From NCBI GenBank assembly GCA_002692475.1, contig NZKC01000010.1, forward strand, positions 1-7,296: a DNA stretch of 7,296 nucleotides, in the 5' to 3' direction. Below, piece after piece: positions 1 through 6,507 of this stretch; the first letter of the stretch is position 1, and every line of letters begins with the position of its first letter. Below the pieces are notes generated by a model. The model worked only from the letters and a program-made list of their open reading frames with translations, had not been told where the DNA came from and ran no database searches. This stretch comes from Candidatus Pelagibacter sp. (GTDB taxonomy: Bacteria; Pseudomonadota; Alphaproteobacteria; Pelagibacterales; Pelagibacteraceae). The position numbers were made by a program, and so were the translations under genes.

Positions 1-308
1 TCTTTTTTTCTATCTTTTTTTGGAACAGCTTTAATTGGATTGTTGCCATTTGCTGGCATTTTAATTAACTCTTGTTCACCAAGTATTCTTGCAACTCTAG
101 TTGTTGGTTGTGCACCTTGGCTCAGCCAATATTTGATTCTATCTGTTTGTAAGCCAATTCTCTCTTTTTTCTCTTTTGGTAAAAGAGGATTAAAAAATCC
201 TAATTTTTCGATAAATTTACCATCCCTTGGAAATTTACTATCGGCAACAACTATTTTATATACCGGTCTTTTTTTAGTTCCTCCCATTGATAATCTTAGT
301 TTTAGCAT
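1..308 (-). CDS. rpsP: 30S ribosomal protein bS16 (3' end outside the window)
   Basis: This gene encodes small-subunit ribosomal protein bS16, which binds 16S rRNA and helps 30S assembly. Translating the minus strand from the ATG at 308-306 gives 102 residues before the window edge. The start [20 protein letters not shown], then [22 protein letters not shown] at about 20-41 and [14 protein letters not shown] at about 56-69, are the hallmark S16 blocks. The visible tail after residue 85 is lysine-rich, as in the C-terminal extensions of alphaproteobacterial S16; the stop codon is not seen. The start is supported by a strong Shine-Dalgarno AAGGAG (318-313) four bases upstream. The gene follows ffh by 14 bases in the same direction, matching the widespread ffh-rpsP-rimM-trmD-rplS order (known from other bacteria; the later genes are not in view). 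It is probably co-transcribed with ffh. Confidence 0.96.
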   Translation of the reverse strand, partial: MLKLRLSMGGTKKRPVYKIVVADSKFPRDGKFIEKLGFFNPLLPKEKKERIGLQTDRIKYWLSQGAQPTTRVARILGEQELIKMPANGNNPIKAVPKKDRKK

Positions 309-312
309 TGTT

Positions 313-318
313 CTCCTT
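313..318 (-). promoter_or_regulatory. Shine-Dalgarno site of rpsP
   Basis: The minus strand reads AAGGAG four bases before the rpsP ATG, inside the 14-base ffh-rpsP spacer. It is the only near-perfect Shine-Dalgarno match before any start codon in this window. The other genes start after A/T-rich sequence or directly at an upstream stop codon. It fixes the rpsP start. Confidence 0.8.
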
Positions 319-322
319 TTTG

Positions 323-1681
323 TTATTTAAGTTGATTAAAAAGTTCAGGCGGAATACCTTTATCTGCCATTCCTTTCATATTTCCTTTTGACATTTTTTT
401 CATCATTTCTGACATCATTTTAAATTGTTTTAACAATTTATTGATACTGGCTATGTCTGTACCTGAGCCATTAGCAATTCTTTTTTTTCTTGATCCATCA
501 ATTATTTTTGGATTTTGTCTTTCTTTTTTAGTCATTGATAAAATTACTGCTTCATTTTGAGTAATAACTTTTTCATCTACACCTGACTGATCCATCTGAG
601 ATTTAATTTTAGAAACTCCAGGAAGGAATGACATAATGCCTTCAATGCCTCCCATTTTTTTCATTTGCTTTAATTGAGATAAGTAATCTTCCAAAGAAAA
701 CTGACCTTTTTTTAAATTTTCCTCTGTTTTTTTTAAATTTTCTTCATCTAGATCTTCTGCTGCTTTTTCTACTAGGGTGACTATATCTCCCATTCCTAAA
801 ATTCTATTGGCAATTCTCTCGGGATAAAAAACTTCAAGATTTTCTATTTTTTCCCCAACACCTAAAAATTTAATTGGGACGTCTGCAACATATTTCATAC
901 TTAAAGCAGCACCACCTCTTCCATCACCATCAGATCTTGTAAGTATAATACCTGATAGACTTACAGTATTTTTAAATTCCTTAGCCACATTCGCAGCGAC
1001 TTGTCCTGTGAGAGAATCTGCTACCAAAATAGTCTCAACAGGATTTATAATTTCCTCAATTTGTTTTATCTCATTCATCATTTGTAAATCAATTTGTGTT
1101 CTACCTGCTGTATCAAATAATATAACTTCAGAACCATTGAGACTTGCAGCACTTAATGCTCTTCTGCATATATCTATTGGTTGTTGTCCTTCAATAGCTG
1201 GTAGAGTATTTATGTTATGCTGCTCTCCCAAAAGTCTTAGCTGTTCTTGGGCTGCGGGTCGATAGATATCTAAACTTACCATCATAACTTTCTTCTTTTT
1301 ATTTTTTTCCAAAAATTTTGCTAATTTTGCTGTTGTAGTAGTTTTTCCAGAACCCTGTAAACCAACCATCATCATAGATACTGGTGGAACTGCATTAAGA
1401 TTTAAATCAGAACTTTCGCTTCCAAGTAAACTAATCAATTCATCATTTACTATCTTAACCACCATTTGACCTGGAGATGTTGATCTTATTATCTCTTGCC
1501 CCAATGCTTTTGGTTTGATTTTATTTATAAAATCTTTAGCAACTTCTAAAGAAACGTCTGCTTCTATTAGAGCTAAACGAATACTTCTTAATCCTTCGTC
1601 TACTTGTTTTTCATCAAGCGAAGCCGACTTTTTTAAAGAAGAAAATATTTCTTCAAATTTATTTGTTAAATTCTCAAACAT
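323..1681 (-). CDS. ffh: Signal recognition particle protein Ffh (SRP54)
   Basis: Ffh is the GTPase that, with 4.5S RNA, binds signal sequences emerging from the ribosome and docks with FtsY at the inner membrane. The 452-residue protein has the full family layout and usual length. It comprises a helical N domain (about 1-95), a G domain with P-loop GLQGSGKT (107-114), DIYRPAA (138-144), DTAGR (190-194), [10 protein letters not shown] (248-257) and GVGEK (274-278), then a methionine-rich M domain (about 310-452). The M domain contains the RNA-binding segment [12 protein letters not shown] (397-408). The G4 motif is TRSD rather than TKLD; from memory, TRxD is common in alphaproteobacterial Ffh, so I read this as lineage-typical. 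The gene lies immediately upstream of rpsP and behind a 100-base structured leader (1690-1789). The ATG is preceded only by a weak GGA, eight to ten bases upstream. Confidence 0.97.
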   Translation of the reverse strand: MFENLTNKFEEIFSSLKKSASLDEKQVDEGLRSIRLALIEADVSLEVAKDFINKIKPKALGQEIIRSTSPGQMVVKIVNDELISLLGSESSDLNLNAVPPVSMMMVGLQGSGKTTTTAKLAKFLEKNKKKKVMMVSLDIYRPAAQEQLRLLGEQHNINTLPAIEGQQPIDICRRALSAASLNGSEVILFDTAGRTQIDLQMMNEIKQIEEIINPVETILVADSLTGQVAANVAKEFKNTVSLSGIILTRSDGDGRGGAALSMKYVADVPIKFLGVGEKIENLEVFYPERIANRILGMGDIVTLVEKAAEDLDEENLKKTEENLKKGQFSLEDYLSQLKQMKKMGGIEGIMSFLPGVSKIKSQMDQSGVDEKVITQNEAVILSMTKKERQNPKIIDGSRKKRIANGSGTDIASINKLLKQFKMMSEMMKKMSKGNMKGMADKGIPPELFNQLK

Positions 1682-1689
1682 AATTTTTT

Positions 1690-1789
1690 CCAGCAGTTAA
1701 CGCACCAGTGGGCGAACCCTCGCTAACTGGTGTCGATCTCTTTGTTACCAAAGACACCGCAAATTGCTGATTTTGCGGAAACATCGACA
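1690..1789 (-). ncRNA. Structured RNA candidate in the ffh leader (unrecognised family)
   Basis: This G+C-rich block (49% over 1691-1790 in a roughly 20-30% G+C setting) folds well as a minus-strand RNA. P1 pairs 1783-1789 with 1731-1737 (UGUCGAU/AUCGACA) and encloses two hairpins. P2 is CCGCAAA/UUUGCGG (1772-1778 with 1757-1763) with an eight-base loop. P3 is UCUUUG/CAAAGA (1749-1754 with 1739-1744), capped by GUAA. After the junction, one strand can form helix A (1726-1732 with 1703-1709) or helix B (1721-1729 with 1694-1702), which exclude each other. The minus strand is favoured because only there is the P3 loop a GNRA tetraloop and helix B complete through a G-U pair (A-C mismatch on the plus strand). 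The structure ends eight bases before the ffh ATG, so a cis-acting leader is more likely than a free RNA. I do not recognise it as SRP RNA, tRNA, tmRNA or a named riboswitch. Confidence 0.65.
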
Positions 1790-1798
1790 AACTATAAT
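1771..1798 (+). promoter_or_regulatory. Probable dapF-ftsY promoter
   Basis: A perfect TATAAT lies at 1793-1798. Sixteen bases upstream is TTTTGC (1771-1776), a poor -35 match, so the -10 carries most of the evidence. Transcription would start near 1804-1806 and leave a leader of about 35 bases, very A/T-rich and without a Shine-Dalgarno sequence. The -10 is nearly palindromic (CTATAATAG) and shares its bases with the candidate ffh -10 on the other strand. Confidence 0.45.
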
Positions 1799-1816
1799 AG
1801 AGGTTCAAAAAGTCAA
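1791..1816 (-). promoter_or_regulatory. Possible ffh promoter overlapping the dapF -10 element
   Basis: On the minus strand, TATTAT (1799-1794) or the overlapping TATAGT (1796-1791) resembles a -10 box. Starting six bases after TATTAT would place the first nucleotide at G1788, in the first base pairs of helix P1. The best -35-like hexamer, TTGACT (1816-1811), is only 11 or 14 bases upstream instead of about 17, so the -35 assignment is weak. The position relative to the structured leader is the main support. Confidence 0.35.
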
Positions 1817-1839
1817 TAAATAAGTTAAGTATTAAATAT

Positions 1840-2664
1840 ATGGAATTTAAAGCTTATAAAATGGATGGTTTGGGTAACGATTTTATAATTATTGATAATA
1901 GAGATAAAGATATAAATTTAACTCAAGATCAAATAATAAAAATTTGTGATCGGAATTTTATTGGATGCGATCAATTAATTTTTATTAATAAAAGTGAGAA
2001 TTCTGATGGCTCACTGAAATTTTTCAATTCTGATGGGGGTATTTCAGGTGCATGTGGAAATGGGACTAGGTGTGCAGCAGAACTAATTGCAAAAGAAAAT
2101 AATAAAAAACAAATATATTTAAGTACAATATCAGGAAACTTAAAATCTGATATTATGGGAAATAACATTGTAACTACAGAAATAGGACCGGCAAAAACTA
2201 AATGGGATCAAATTCCATTATCTAAAGAATTAAATACAAAAAATCTCAATATGAAAATTATTGATATTAAAAAAAATGAACTAAGGGGTGGTACAGCAAT
2301 CAATGTAGGTAATCCTCATATAGTTTTCTTTGTTAGGGATATAAATAGTTTTAATATAATTAAAATTGGTCCTGAAATTGAAAATCATGAATTATTTCCA
2401 GAAAAAATAAATGTAACCTTGGCATCAGTTGTTAATAAAAATTTAATTAAAATAAATGTATGGGAAAGAGGTGCTGGTAATACAAAAGCTTGTGGAACCG
2501 CTGCATGTGCTACAGCAGTTGCGGGGAAAATAAATGGGTTAACTGAAAACAATGTTGATATAGAATTTTTAAAAGGCAAATTATCAATTAAAATTGATGA
2601 AAAAAATTCTATCCATATGACGGGACCAGTTTCTGATATAAAAGAAATAAATGTCAAATTATAA
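1840..2664 (+). CDS. dapF: Diaminopimelate epimerase
   Basis: DapF converts LL-diaminopimelate to the meso form, the precursor of lysine and of peptidoglycan cross-links; it is cytoplasmic and cofactor-free. The 274-residue length is typical. Conserved blocks are in order: MDGLGNDFIIID (8-19), NSDGG (63-67), ACGNGTRC (71-78) with the first catalytic Cys at 72, GNPH (157-160), WERGAGNTKACGT (208-220) with the second catalytic Cys at 218, and MTGPV (260-264). Both halves of the two-fold pseudo-symmetric DapF fold are present, so the enzyme should be active. The ATG at 1840 puts the GLGNDF motif at the usual distance from the N terminus; no clear Shine-Dalgarno precedes it. Its TAA overlaps the ftsY ATG by one base (TAATG), so the two are surely one transcript with coupled translation. 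Confidence 0.97.
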   Translation: MEFKAYKMDGLGNDFIIIDNRDKDINLTQDQIIKICDRNFIGCDQLIFINKSENSDGSLKFFNSDGGISGACGNGTRCAAELIAKENNKKQIYLSTISGNLKSDIMGNNIVTTEIGPAKTKWDQIPLSKELNTKNLNMKIIDIKKNELRGGTAINVGNPHIVFFVRDINSFNIIKIGPEIENHELFPEKINVTLASVVNKNLIKINVWERGAGNTKACGTAACATAVAGKINGLTENNVDIEFLKGKLSIKIDEKNSIHMTGPVSDIKEINVKL

Positions 2665-3581
2665 TGAGTATTTTTGAGAAATTTAAAATAGGCTTTAAAA
2701 AAAGTGCAGAAAATATTTCCTCTGGTTTTAGGGAAATTTTAATTAAAAAAGAAATTGATGATAATTCACTTGATAAAATTGAAGAATTTTTAATTTCTTC
2801 TGATGTGGGTATCGATTCAGCTTCCGAAATAAGAAATATTTTAGCTCAAGAAAAAATCGATCCAAATTTAGATATTATAAAAGAAATAAATAAAATTTTA
2901 AAAAATTATATTATTTCTAGTATGACCCCTTTTGAAAAAAAAGAGTTTTTCAATAAAAATGAAAATTTGAATGTAGTATTGATAGCTGGTGTAAATGGTT
3001 CTGGAAAAACAACTACTATTGGTAAAATTGCAAAAATATTTAAACAGAACAATAATAAAGTAATTTTATCAGCATCTGATACTTTTAGAGCAGCTGCAAT
3101 TGAACAGCTAGAAAATTGGGCAAATAAAATTGGTGTTAATATAATTAAATCAACACAAGGGTCTGACCCAGCTTCAGTGGCTTACAAAGCTATGGAATTT
3201 GCTAATAAAAATAATTTTAACCAATTGATTATTGACACAGCAGGTAGATTACAAAATAAAAAAAATTTAATGGAAGAGTATAAAAAAATTGCAAATGTTG
3301 TTAAAAAAATAGATGAAAAAGCACCAAATGAAATAGTGCTAGTTTTAGATGCTACCTCAGGTCAAAATATACTTAATCAAGTCGAAGAATTTAACAAAAT
3401 TATACCATTAACTGGATTAATAATGACTAAATTAGATGGTACCGCGAAAGGTGGAATACTCTTAGCTTTAACAAAAAAATATAAAATTCCAATTATAGGT
3501 TTGGGTCTAGGTGAAAAAGAAGATGATTTACAAATCTTTGACGTAGAAAAATTTGCAGACGCATTTACACAAATTAATTAA
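2664..3581 (+). CDS. ftsY: Signal recognition particle receptor FtsY
   Basis: FtsY is the membrane-associated SRP receptor; its GTPase domain pairs with that of Ffh to hand ribosome-nascent chain complexes to the translocon. The 305-residue protein shows P-loop GVNGSGKT (109-116), DTFRAAA (139-145), DTAGR (191-195), TKLDGTAKGG (255-264) and GLGEKEDDL (281-289). The DTFRAAA, TKLDGTAKGG and GEKEDDL forms are typical of FtsY rather than Ffh. The long acidic A domain of the E. coli protein is absent. The chain begins directly with a short amphipathic, lysine-rich segment (residues 1-23, FEKFKIGFKKS...), the likely lipid-binding helix preceding the N domain. It starts inside the dapF stop codon. 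Its TAA (3579-3581) overlaps the end of the convergent gene by eight bases. Confidence 0.97.
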   Translation: MSIFEKFKIGFKKSAENISSGFREILIKKEIDDNSLDKIEEFLISSDVGIDSASEIRNILAQEKIDPNLDIIKEINKILKNYIISSMTPFEKKEFFNKNENLNVVLIAGVNGSGKTTTIGKIAKIFKQNNNKVILSASDTFRAAAIEQLENWANKIGVNIIKSTQGSDPASVAYKAMEFANKNNFNQLIIDTAGRLQNKKNLMEEYKKIANVVKKIDEKAPNEIVLVLDATSGQNILNQVEEFNKIIPLTGLIMTKLDGTAKGGILLALTKKYKIPIIGLGLGEKEDDLQIFDVEKFADAFTQIN

Positions 3582-4122
3582 TTAAATTCGTTGATATCAA
3601 AGGTTTAAATAAATTACACTCAAACTTTTCATCTAAACCAGCATATCCACAATTTTTAGCATAAGAAGAAATTATAAAACTTAATTTTCCTCCTACTTCT
3701 TCTGATTTTAATTCTCTTTTTTGGATATTAAATTTAAGATTTTTTGAAATATTTTTGTTAGCACTTACCATGATCAATGTATTGTTATCTTCTAATAAAT
3801 AATAAGCAAAATCTTCGGGGAAAACTGGAAAGTCATAATTATCTAAAAATAACTTTGCTTTTTTTGGAAACCACTCATAGGAAATTAAAGGAAAATCTTT
3901 TTTTAAATTATTATCATATAGATAAAGATCCTGAGGGTAATCAGTTATATAATTAAAATCTTCACCTCTAGCTAAAATGGCATTTTCTCTTGTTTTAAAA
4001 TATAAAGTAAATTTTTTATCATATGAAACCATTTTTCCGATATGAAAATAATCGTCTGATGGCTCTGACAATACGGGTTTGCAAATAAGAATAGATAAAA
4101 TAAAAATTACGAGGATTTTCAT
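3574..4122 (-). CDS. Exported protein of unknown function
   Basis: I do not recognise this 182-residue protein. It begins with MKILVIFILSILICKPVLSE, a short basic end, a hydrophobic core and a plausible signal peptidase I site near VLS/EP (about residues 19-20), so the mature protein is probably periplasmic. The cysteine at 14 is not in a convincing lipobox. The mature part is rich in aromatic and charged residues (for example FPVFPEDFAYYLL at 98-110), without further membrane segments. Two cysteines near the C terminus (158 and 169, CGYAGLDEKFEC) could form a disulphide after export. The start has no Shine-Dalgarno. It lies 49 bases after the alpha/beta hydrolase in the same direction with no visible terminator, so it may be the last gene of that operon. 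Its stop overlaps ftsY tail-to-tail by eight bases. Confidence 0.8.
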   Translation of the reverse strand: MKILVIFILSILICKPVLSEPSDDYFHIGKMVSYDKKFTLYFKTRENAILARGEDFNYITDYPQDLYLYDNNLKKDFPLISYEWFPKKAKLFLDNYDFPVFPEDFAYYLLEDNNTLIMVSANKNISKNLKFNIQKRELKSEEVGGKLSFIISSYAKNCGYAGLDEKFECNLFKPLISTNLIN

Positions 4123-4171
4123 AATTTTTAGATTATTATTAAAATTTGAAGGCTATTTGTTTAAAATGTGT

Positions 4172-4978
4172 CTATTTTAAATTATTAATAAATTTTTCAA
4201 TAGCTTTAACTAAATTTTGGTCAAAATTCATCATATGATCATCATATTTTATAAAATATTTTGATTTCGGACTGTTGGCATTCTCATAAATTTTAACCCC
4301 CATACTAAACGGAACGATAGTATCTTTTTCTCCATGCATTACTAAAATTGGGAAATTAATTTCCTTAATTTTTTCCAAAGAATCATATTTATCTTTTAAA
4401 ATCATCTTAATTGGAAAAATTGGGTAATATTTTTTTGCCAATTTCTCCATCGAAGTAAAAGGAGACTCTAGTATTATTCCAGAAAATTTAAAACTCTTTC
4501 CAAGATCTATTGCAATTGCTGTTCCTAAAGACTCCCCATATAAAATAATATTTTGATCATCTATACCTTGATTATTAAGCCAATCTTTTGCTGCTTTAGC
4601 ATCTTTATAAAGGCCCATTTCAGTCGGATTTCCTTTGTTTCCGCTAAAACCTCTATACGCAATTATCAAATAATTTAAATCTAATTTTGCTAATTCATTG
4701 AGTTTATAAATTCTATTATCAAGTCTCCCTGCATTGCCATGAAAAAAAAGTAAAGTTTTGAATTTTGGATTTTTTTGAAAATTCCAAGATACAAGCTTGT
4801 TTTCAGATTGGATATAAACTTTTTCTACTTTGTGATTGAGAGATGTTTCATCTAAATAATTATTTTCGCTTGGATGATAAAGTAACTTTCTTTGGTAAAA
4901 AGATAAAAAAATTATTATAAAAAGGTATATTGCTATTAGTATAAAAAAGGAATTTAATGCAATGCTTCCTATTTTCAT
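4172..4978 (-). CDS. Membrane-anchored alpha/beta hydrolase (BEM46/ABHD13-like)
   Basis: This is a serine hydrolase of the alpha/beta-hydrolase fold, 268 residues, probably held at the inner membrane by one N-terminal helix (about 7-27). The YQRKLLYHPS segment (28-37) directly after that helix is characteristic of the BEM46/ABHD13-like group. Oxyanion-loop motif HGNAG is at 80-84, the nucleophile elbow GESLG at 148-152 (Ser150), the acid in HGEKDTIVP (Asp219) and the histidine in DDH (His248), so the triad looks complete. The substrate is unknown; relatives have been called esterases or peptidases, mostly without biochemical proof. It begins 14 bases after the small membrane protein and is followed after 49 bases by the exported protein, all on the minus strand, consistent with one operon. 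No Shine-Dalgarno is visible. Confidence 0.88.
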   Translation of the reverse strand: MKIGSIALNSFFILIAIYLFIIIFLSFYQRKLLYHPSENNYLDETSLNHKVEKVYIQSENKLVSWNFQKNPKFKTLLFFHGNAGRLDNRIYKLNELAKLDLNYLIIAYRGFSGNKGNPTEMGLYKDAKAAKDWLNNQGIDDQNIILYGESLGTAIAIDLGKSFKFSGIILESPFTSMEKLAKKYYPIFPIKMILKDKYDSLEKIKEINFPILVMHGEKDTIVPFSMGVKIYENANSPKSKYFIKYDDHMMNFDQNLVKAIEKFINNLK

Positions 4979-4992
4979 TATAAGAAAATTAA

Positions 4993-5169
4993 TTAACTTT
5001 TATCAAAAAAGGCTTCGTAAATCATCATTGCAATAGCGATGCCCATTAACAAATAAACTGGAATTACATCTATAAATCCAATCATCATAGATCTTGTTAA
5101 TGTTGTTGCTAAACCTATTAAAAAAAATATAGCAAAAGACAATCCAACAACTGTGGTTAATTTATTCAT
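4993..5169 (-). CDS. Small two-helix membrane protein (58 residues)
   Basis: The minus strand encodes 58 residues from ATG 5169-5167 to TAA 4995-4993, beginning MNKLTTVVGLSFAIFFLIGL. Two hydrophobic stretches (about 5-23 and 34-51) are separated by a short link containing Arg26 and Asp34, and the tail YEAFFDKS is polar, so a hairpin of two membrane helices is likely. I do not recognise a family. The case for a real gene is context. The ATG follows the amidase TAA after one base (TAAAATG), the stop lies 14 bases before the hydrolase start, and the ORF fills the 192-base space between two solid genes with no room wasted. It has no Shine-Dalgarno at useful distance, so translation probably depends on termination of the amidase. 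It is too short and has too few helices to be a TRAP small subunit (normally four helices). Confidence 0.75.
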   Translation of the reverse strand: MNKLTTVVGLSFAIFFLIGLATTLTRSMMIGFIDVIPVYLLMGIAIAMMIYEAFFDKS

Positions 5170-5170
5170 T

Positions 5171-6496
5171 TTAATTCTGACATTCCTTTTCTAGCCATCT
5201 TGCAACCCCTAAAAATCTGTGATCATCATATCTATCACCAACTAATTGAACTCCTAATGGTAAATTATTTTCACCTTCAAGTAAAGGTAGAGAAATACAG
5301 GGTGTGCCTAAATAAGACCAAACTTTATTAAATTCTGCTGTTCCAGTGCTCTTCAGCCCCTTTGGTGCAACACCTGGACTAGAAGGAGTTAAAACACCAT
5401 GATAATCTTCAAAAACTTCTTGATAAGATTCATAACTTCTTTTTTTAAAATCTATTGCTTCCGCGTAATCTTTTGCTGAATGTTTATTGCCTTGTGCTAT
5501 TGCAGTTTGCATATATTTGGATAATTTTGATTTATACTTCTTATAATATAAAGAAAAATTATTTGCTAAATCTGTTTCATGAATAATTTGATGATATTTG
5601 TGTATATCTTTAAAATATGACGGAGTATCAAAAACTTCTATATTTTTAAAAGATTTAATAAAATATTCAAATGCTTCTCTAGATTTTTTATCAACTATTT
5701 TCCAATAATCAGTTTTATAAAAAATAAATTTAGGTTCAAATAATGGGCCTTTTTTAGTTTCTTCTAAAATATTTTCTGCAGAAAAATATACTGTAGCTGG
5801 ATCGTAAGGATCTTTTTTAATTAATACTTTAGCTAGTAATGCAACATCTTCAACACTTCTTGCAAACATGCCTATATGATCCAGCGAGTTTGAGGTTCTT
5901 AAAACACCGTTTCTAGATATTAAACCATAAGATGGTTTATAACCTACCACACCACAATAAGATGCTGGTCTAATTATTGAGCCACCGGTTTGAGATCCAA
6001 TAGACAAGGGTGCCATCAAAGATGCTACAGAAGCAGCCGATCCACTTGATGAGCCACCAGGTGTTCTGGTGTAATCGTGAGGATTAGTTGTTTTTGGTGG
6101 ACTTAGATAAGCTAGTTCAGAAGTAGCTGTCTTACCCATTACAATAGCCCCAGCAGAATTTAAGAGATCAATTATTTCAGCATTTTGTGAGTACGACTTT
6201 CCTTTTCTAATAACAGTTCCACATTCAGTTGGCATATCTACAGTTCCTATTATATCTTTTACCGCAACAGGTATTCCATGCAATGGACCTGTTGGTTTTC
6301 CAGATCTTCTGTGATCATCTGCCTCCGAAGCTTTTTCTAATAAAATTTTTTTATCAAAGTGTGACCAAGCTTTAACTTCTTTTTCAAATTTACTTATTCT
6401 TTCAATATATTTGTTACAAACCTCAACTGAAGTAATTTGTGCATCTTTGATTTTTGTTGCTAGTTCTTCAACACTTAAAGAAAATATATCGATCAT
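5171..6496 (-). CDS. Amidase-signature family hydrolase
   Basis: This enzyme hydrolyses a carboxamide bond using the Ser-cisSer-Lys triad. The 441-residue protein has VAVKDI with catalytic Lys80, the glycine/serine-rich signature TPGGSSSGSAASVA (145-158) with the cis-Ser at 149, and QTGGSIIRPASYCG (169-182) with nucleophile Ser173. The 24-residue distance between the two serines matches that in fatty acid amide hydrolase (known numbering Ser217/Ser241). The C-terminal block GTPCISLPL (397-405) and PLGVQLVG (413-420) is also family-typical. It is not assigned as GatA: no gatB or gatC lies nearby, and the gene sits 11 bases after a TRAP permease gene. That context suggests a catabolic amidase acting on an imported amide or ureide-like compound, but the substrate cannot be read from the sequence. 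No signal peptide is seen, so it is cytoplasmic. Confidence 0.93.
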   Translation of the reverse strand: MIDIFSLSVEELATKIKDAQITSVEVCNKYIERISKFEKEVKAWSHFDKKILLEKASEADDHRRSGKPTGPLHGIPVAVKDIIGTVDMPTECGTVIRKGKSYSQNAEIIDLLNSAGAIVMGKTATSELAYLSPPKTTNPHDYTRTPGGSSSGSAASVASLMAPLSIGSQTGGSIIRPASYCGVVGYKPSYGLISRNGVLRTSNSLDHIGMFARSVEDVALLAKVLIKKDPYDPATVYFSAENILEETKKGPLFEPKFIFYKTDYWKIVDKKSREAFEYFIKSFKNIEVFDTPSYFKDIHKYHQIIHETDLANNFSLYYKKYKSKLSKYMQTAIAQGNKHSAKDYAEAIDFKKRSYESYQEVFEDYHGVLTPSSPGVAPKGLKSTGTAEFNKVWSYLGTPCISLPLLEGENNLPLGVQLVGDRYDDHRFLGVARWLEKECQN

Positions 6497-6507
6497 TTAT
6501 AATCTAT

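Noticed and set aside
40..330. Plus-strand ORF opposite rpsP
   Set aside because: It is the antisense of a clear S16 gene, has no family features and spans the ffh-rpsP junction.
966..987. Ffh G4 motif TRSD instead of TKLD (codons 248-251 and flanks) as a defect
   Set aside because: From memory, alphaproteobacterial Ffh commonly has TRxDGDGRGG, and all other GTPase motifs are intact, so this is probably normal for the lineage.
1008..1700. Plus-strand ORFs opposite ffh (1008-1265 and 1515-1700)
   Set aside because: They are antisense to highly conserved Ffh coding sequence and show no recognisable protein features.
1728..1789. tRNA-like reading of the minus strand: a 7-bp stem UGUCGAU/AUCGACA followed directly by CCA
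   Set aside because: The two enclosed hairpins have an 8-base loop and a GUAA tetraloop; there is no T loop (UUCRANY), no D loop and no 7-base anticodon loop. The CCA bases are better explained as part of helix A.
1690..1789. SRP 4.5S RNA gene beside ffh
   Set aside because: The domain IV core with its GGAA/GGAG loop, the AGCAG bulge side and the opposing CAGG side is absent, and the fold is a three-way junction rather than one long hairpin.
1971..2657. Minus-strand ORFs opposite dapF (1971-2168 and 2385-2657)
   Set aside because: They are antisense shadows of conserved DapF motifs.
4123..4171. Search for a terminator or promoter between the hydrolase and exported protein genes
   Set aside because: The 49 bases are A/T-rich without a stable hairpin, and the only -10-like string (TAATAAT on the minus strand) is expected by chance at this composition.
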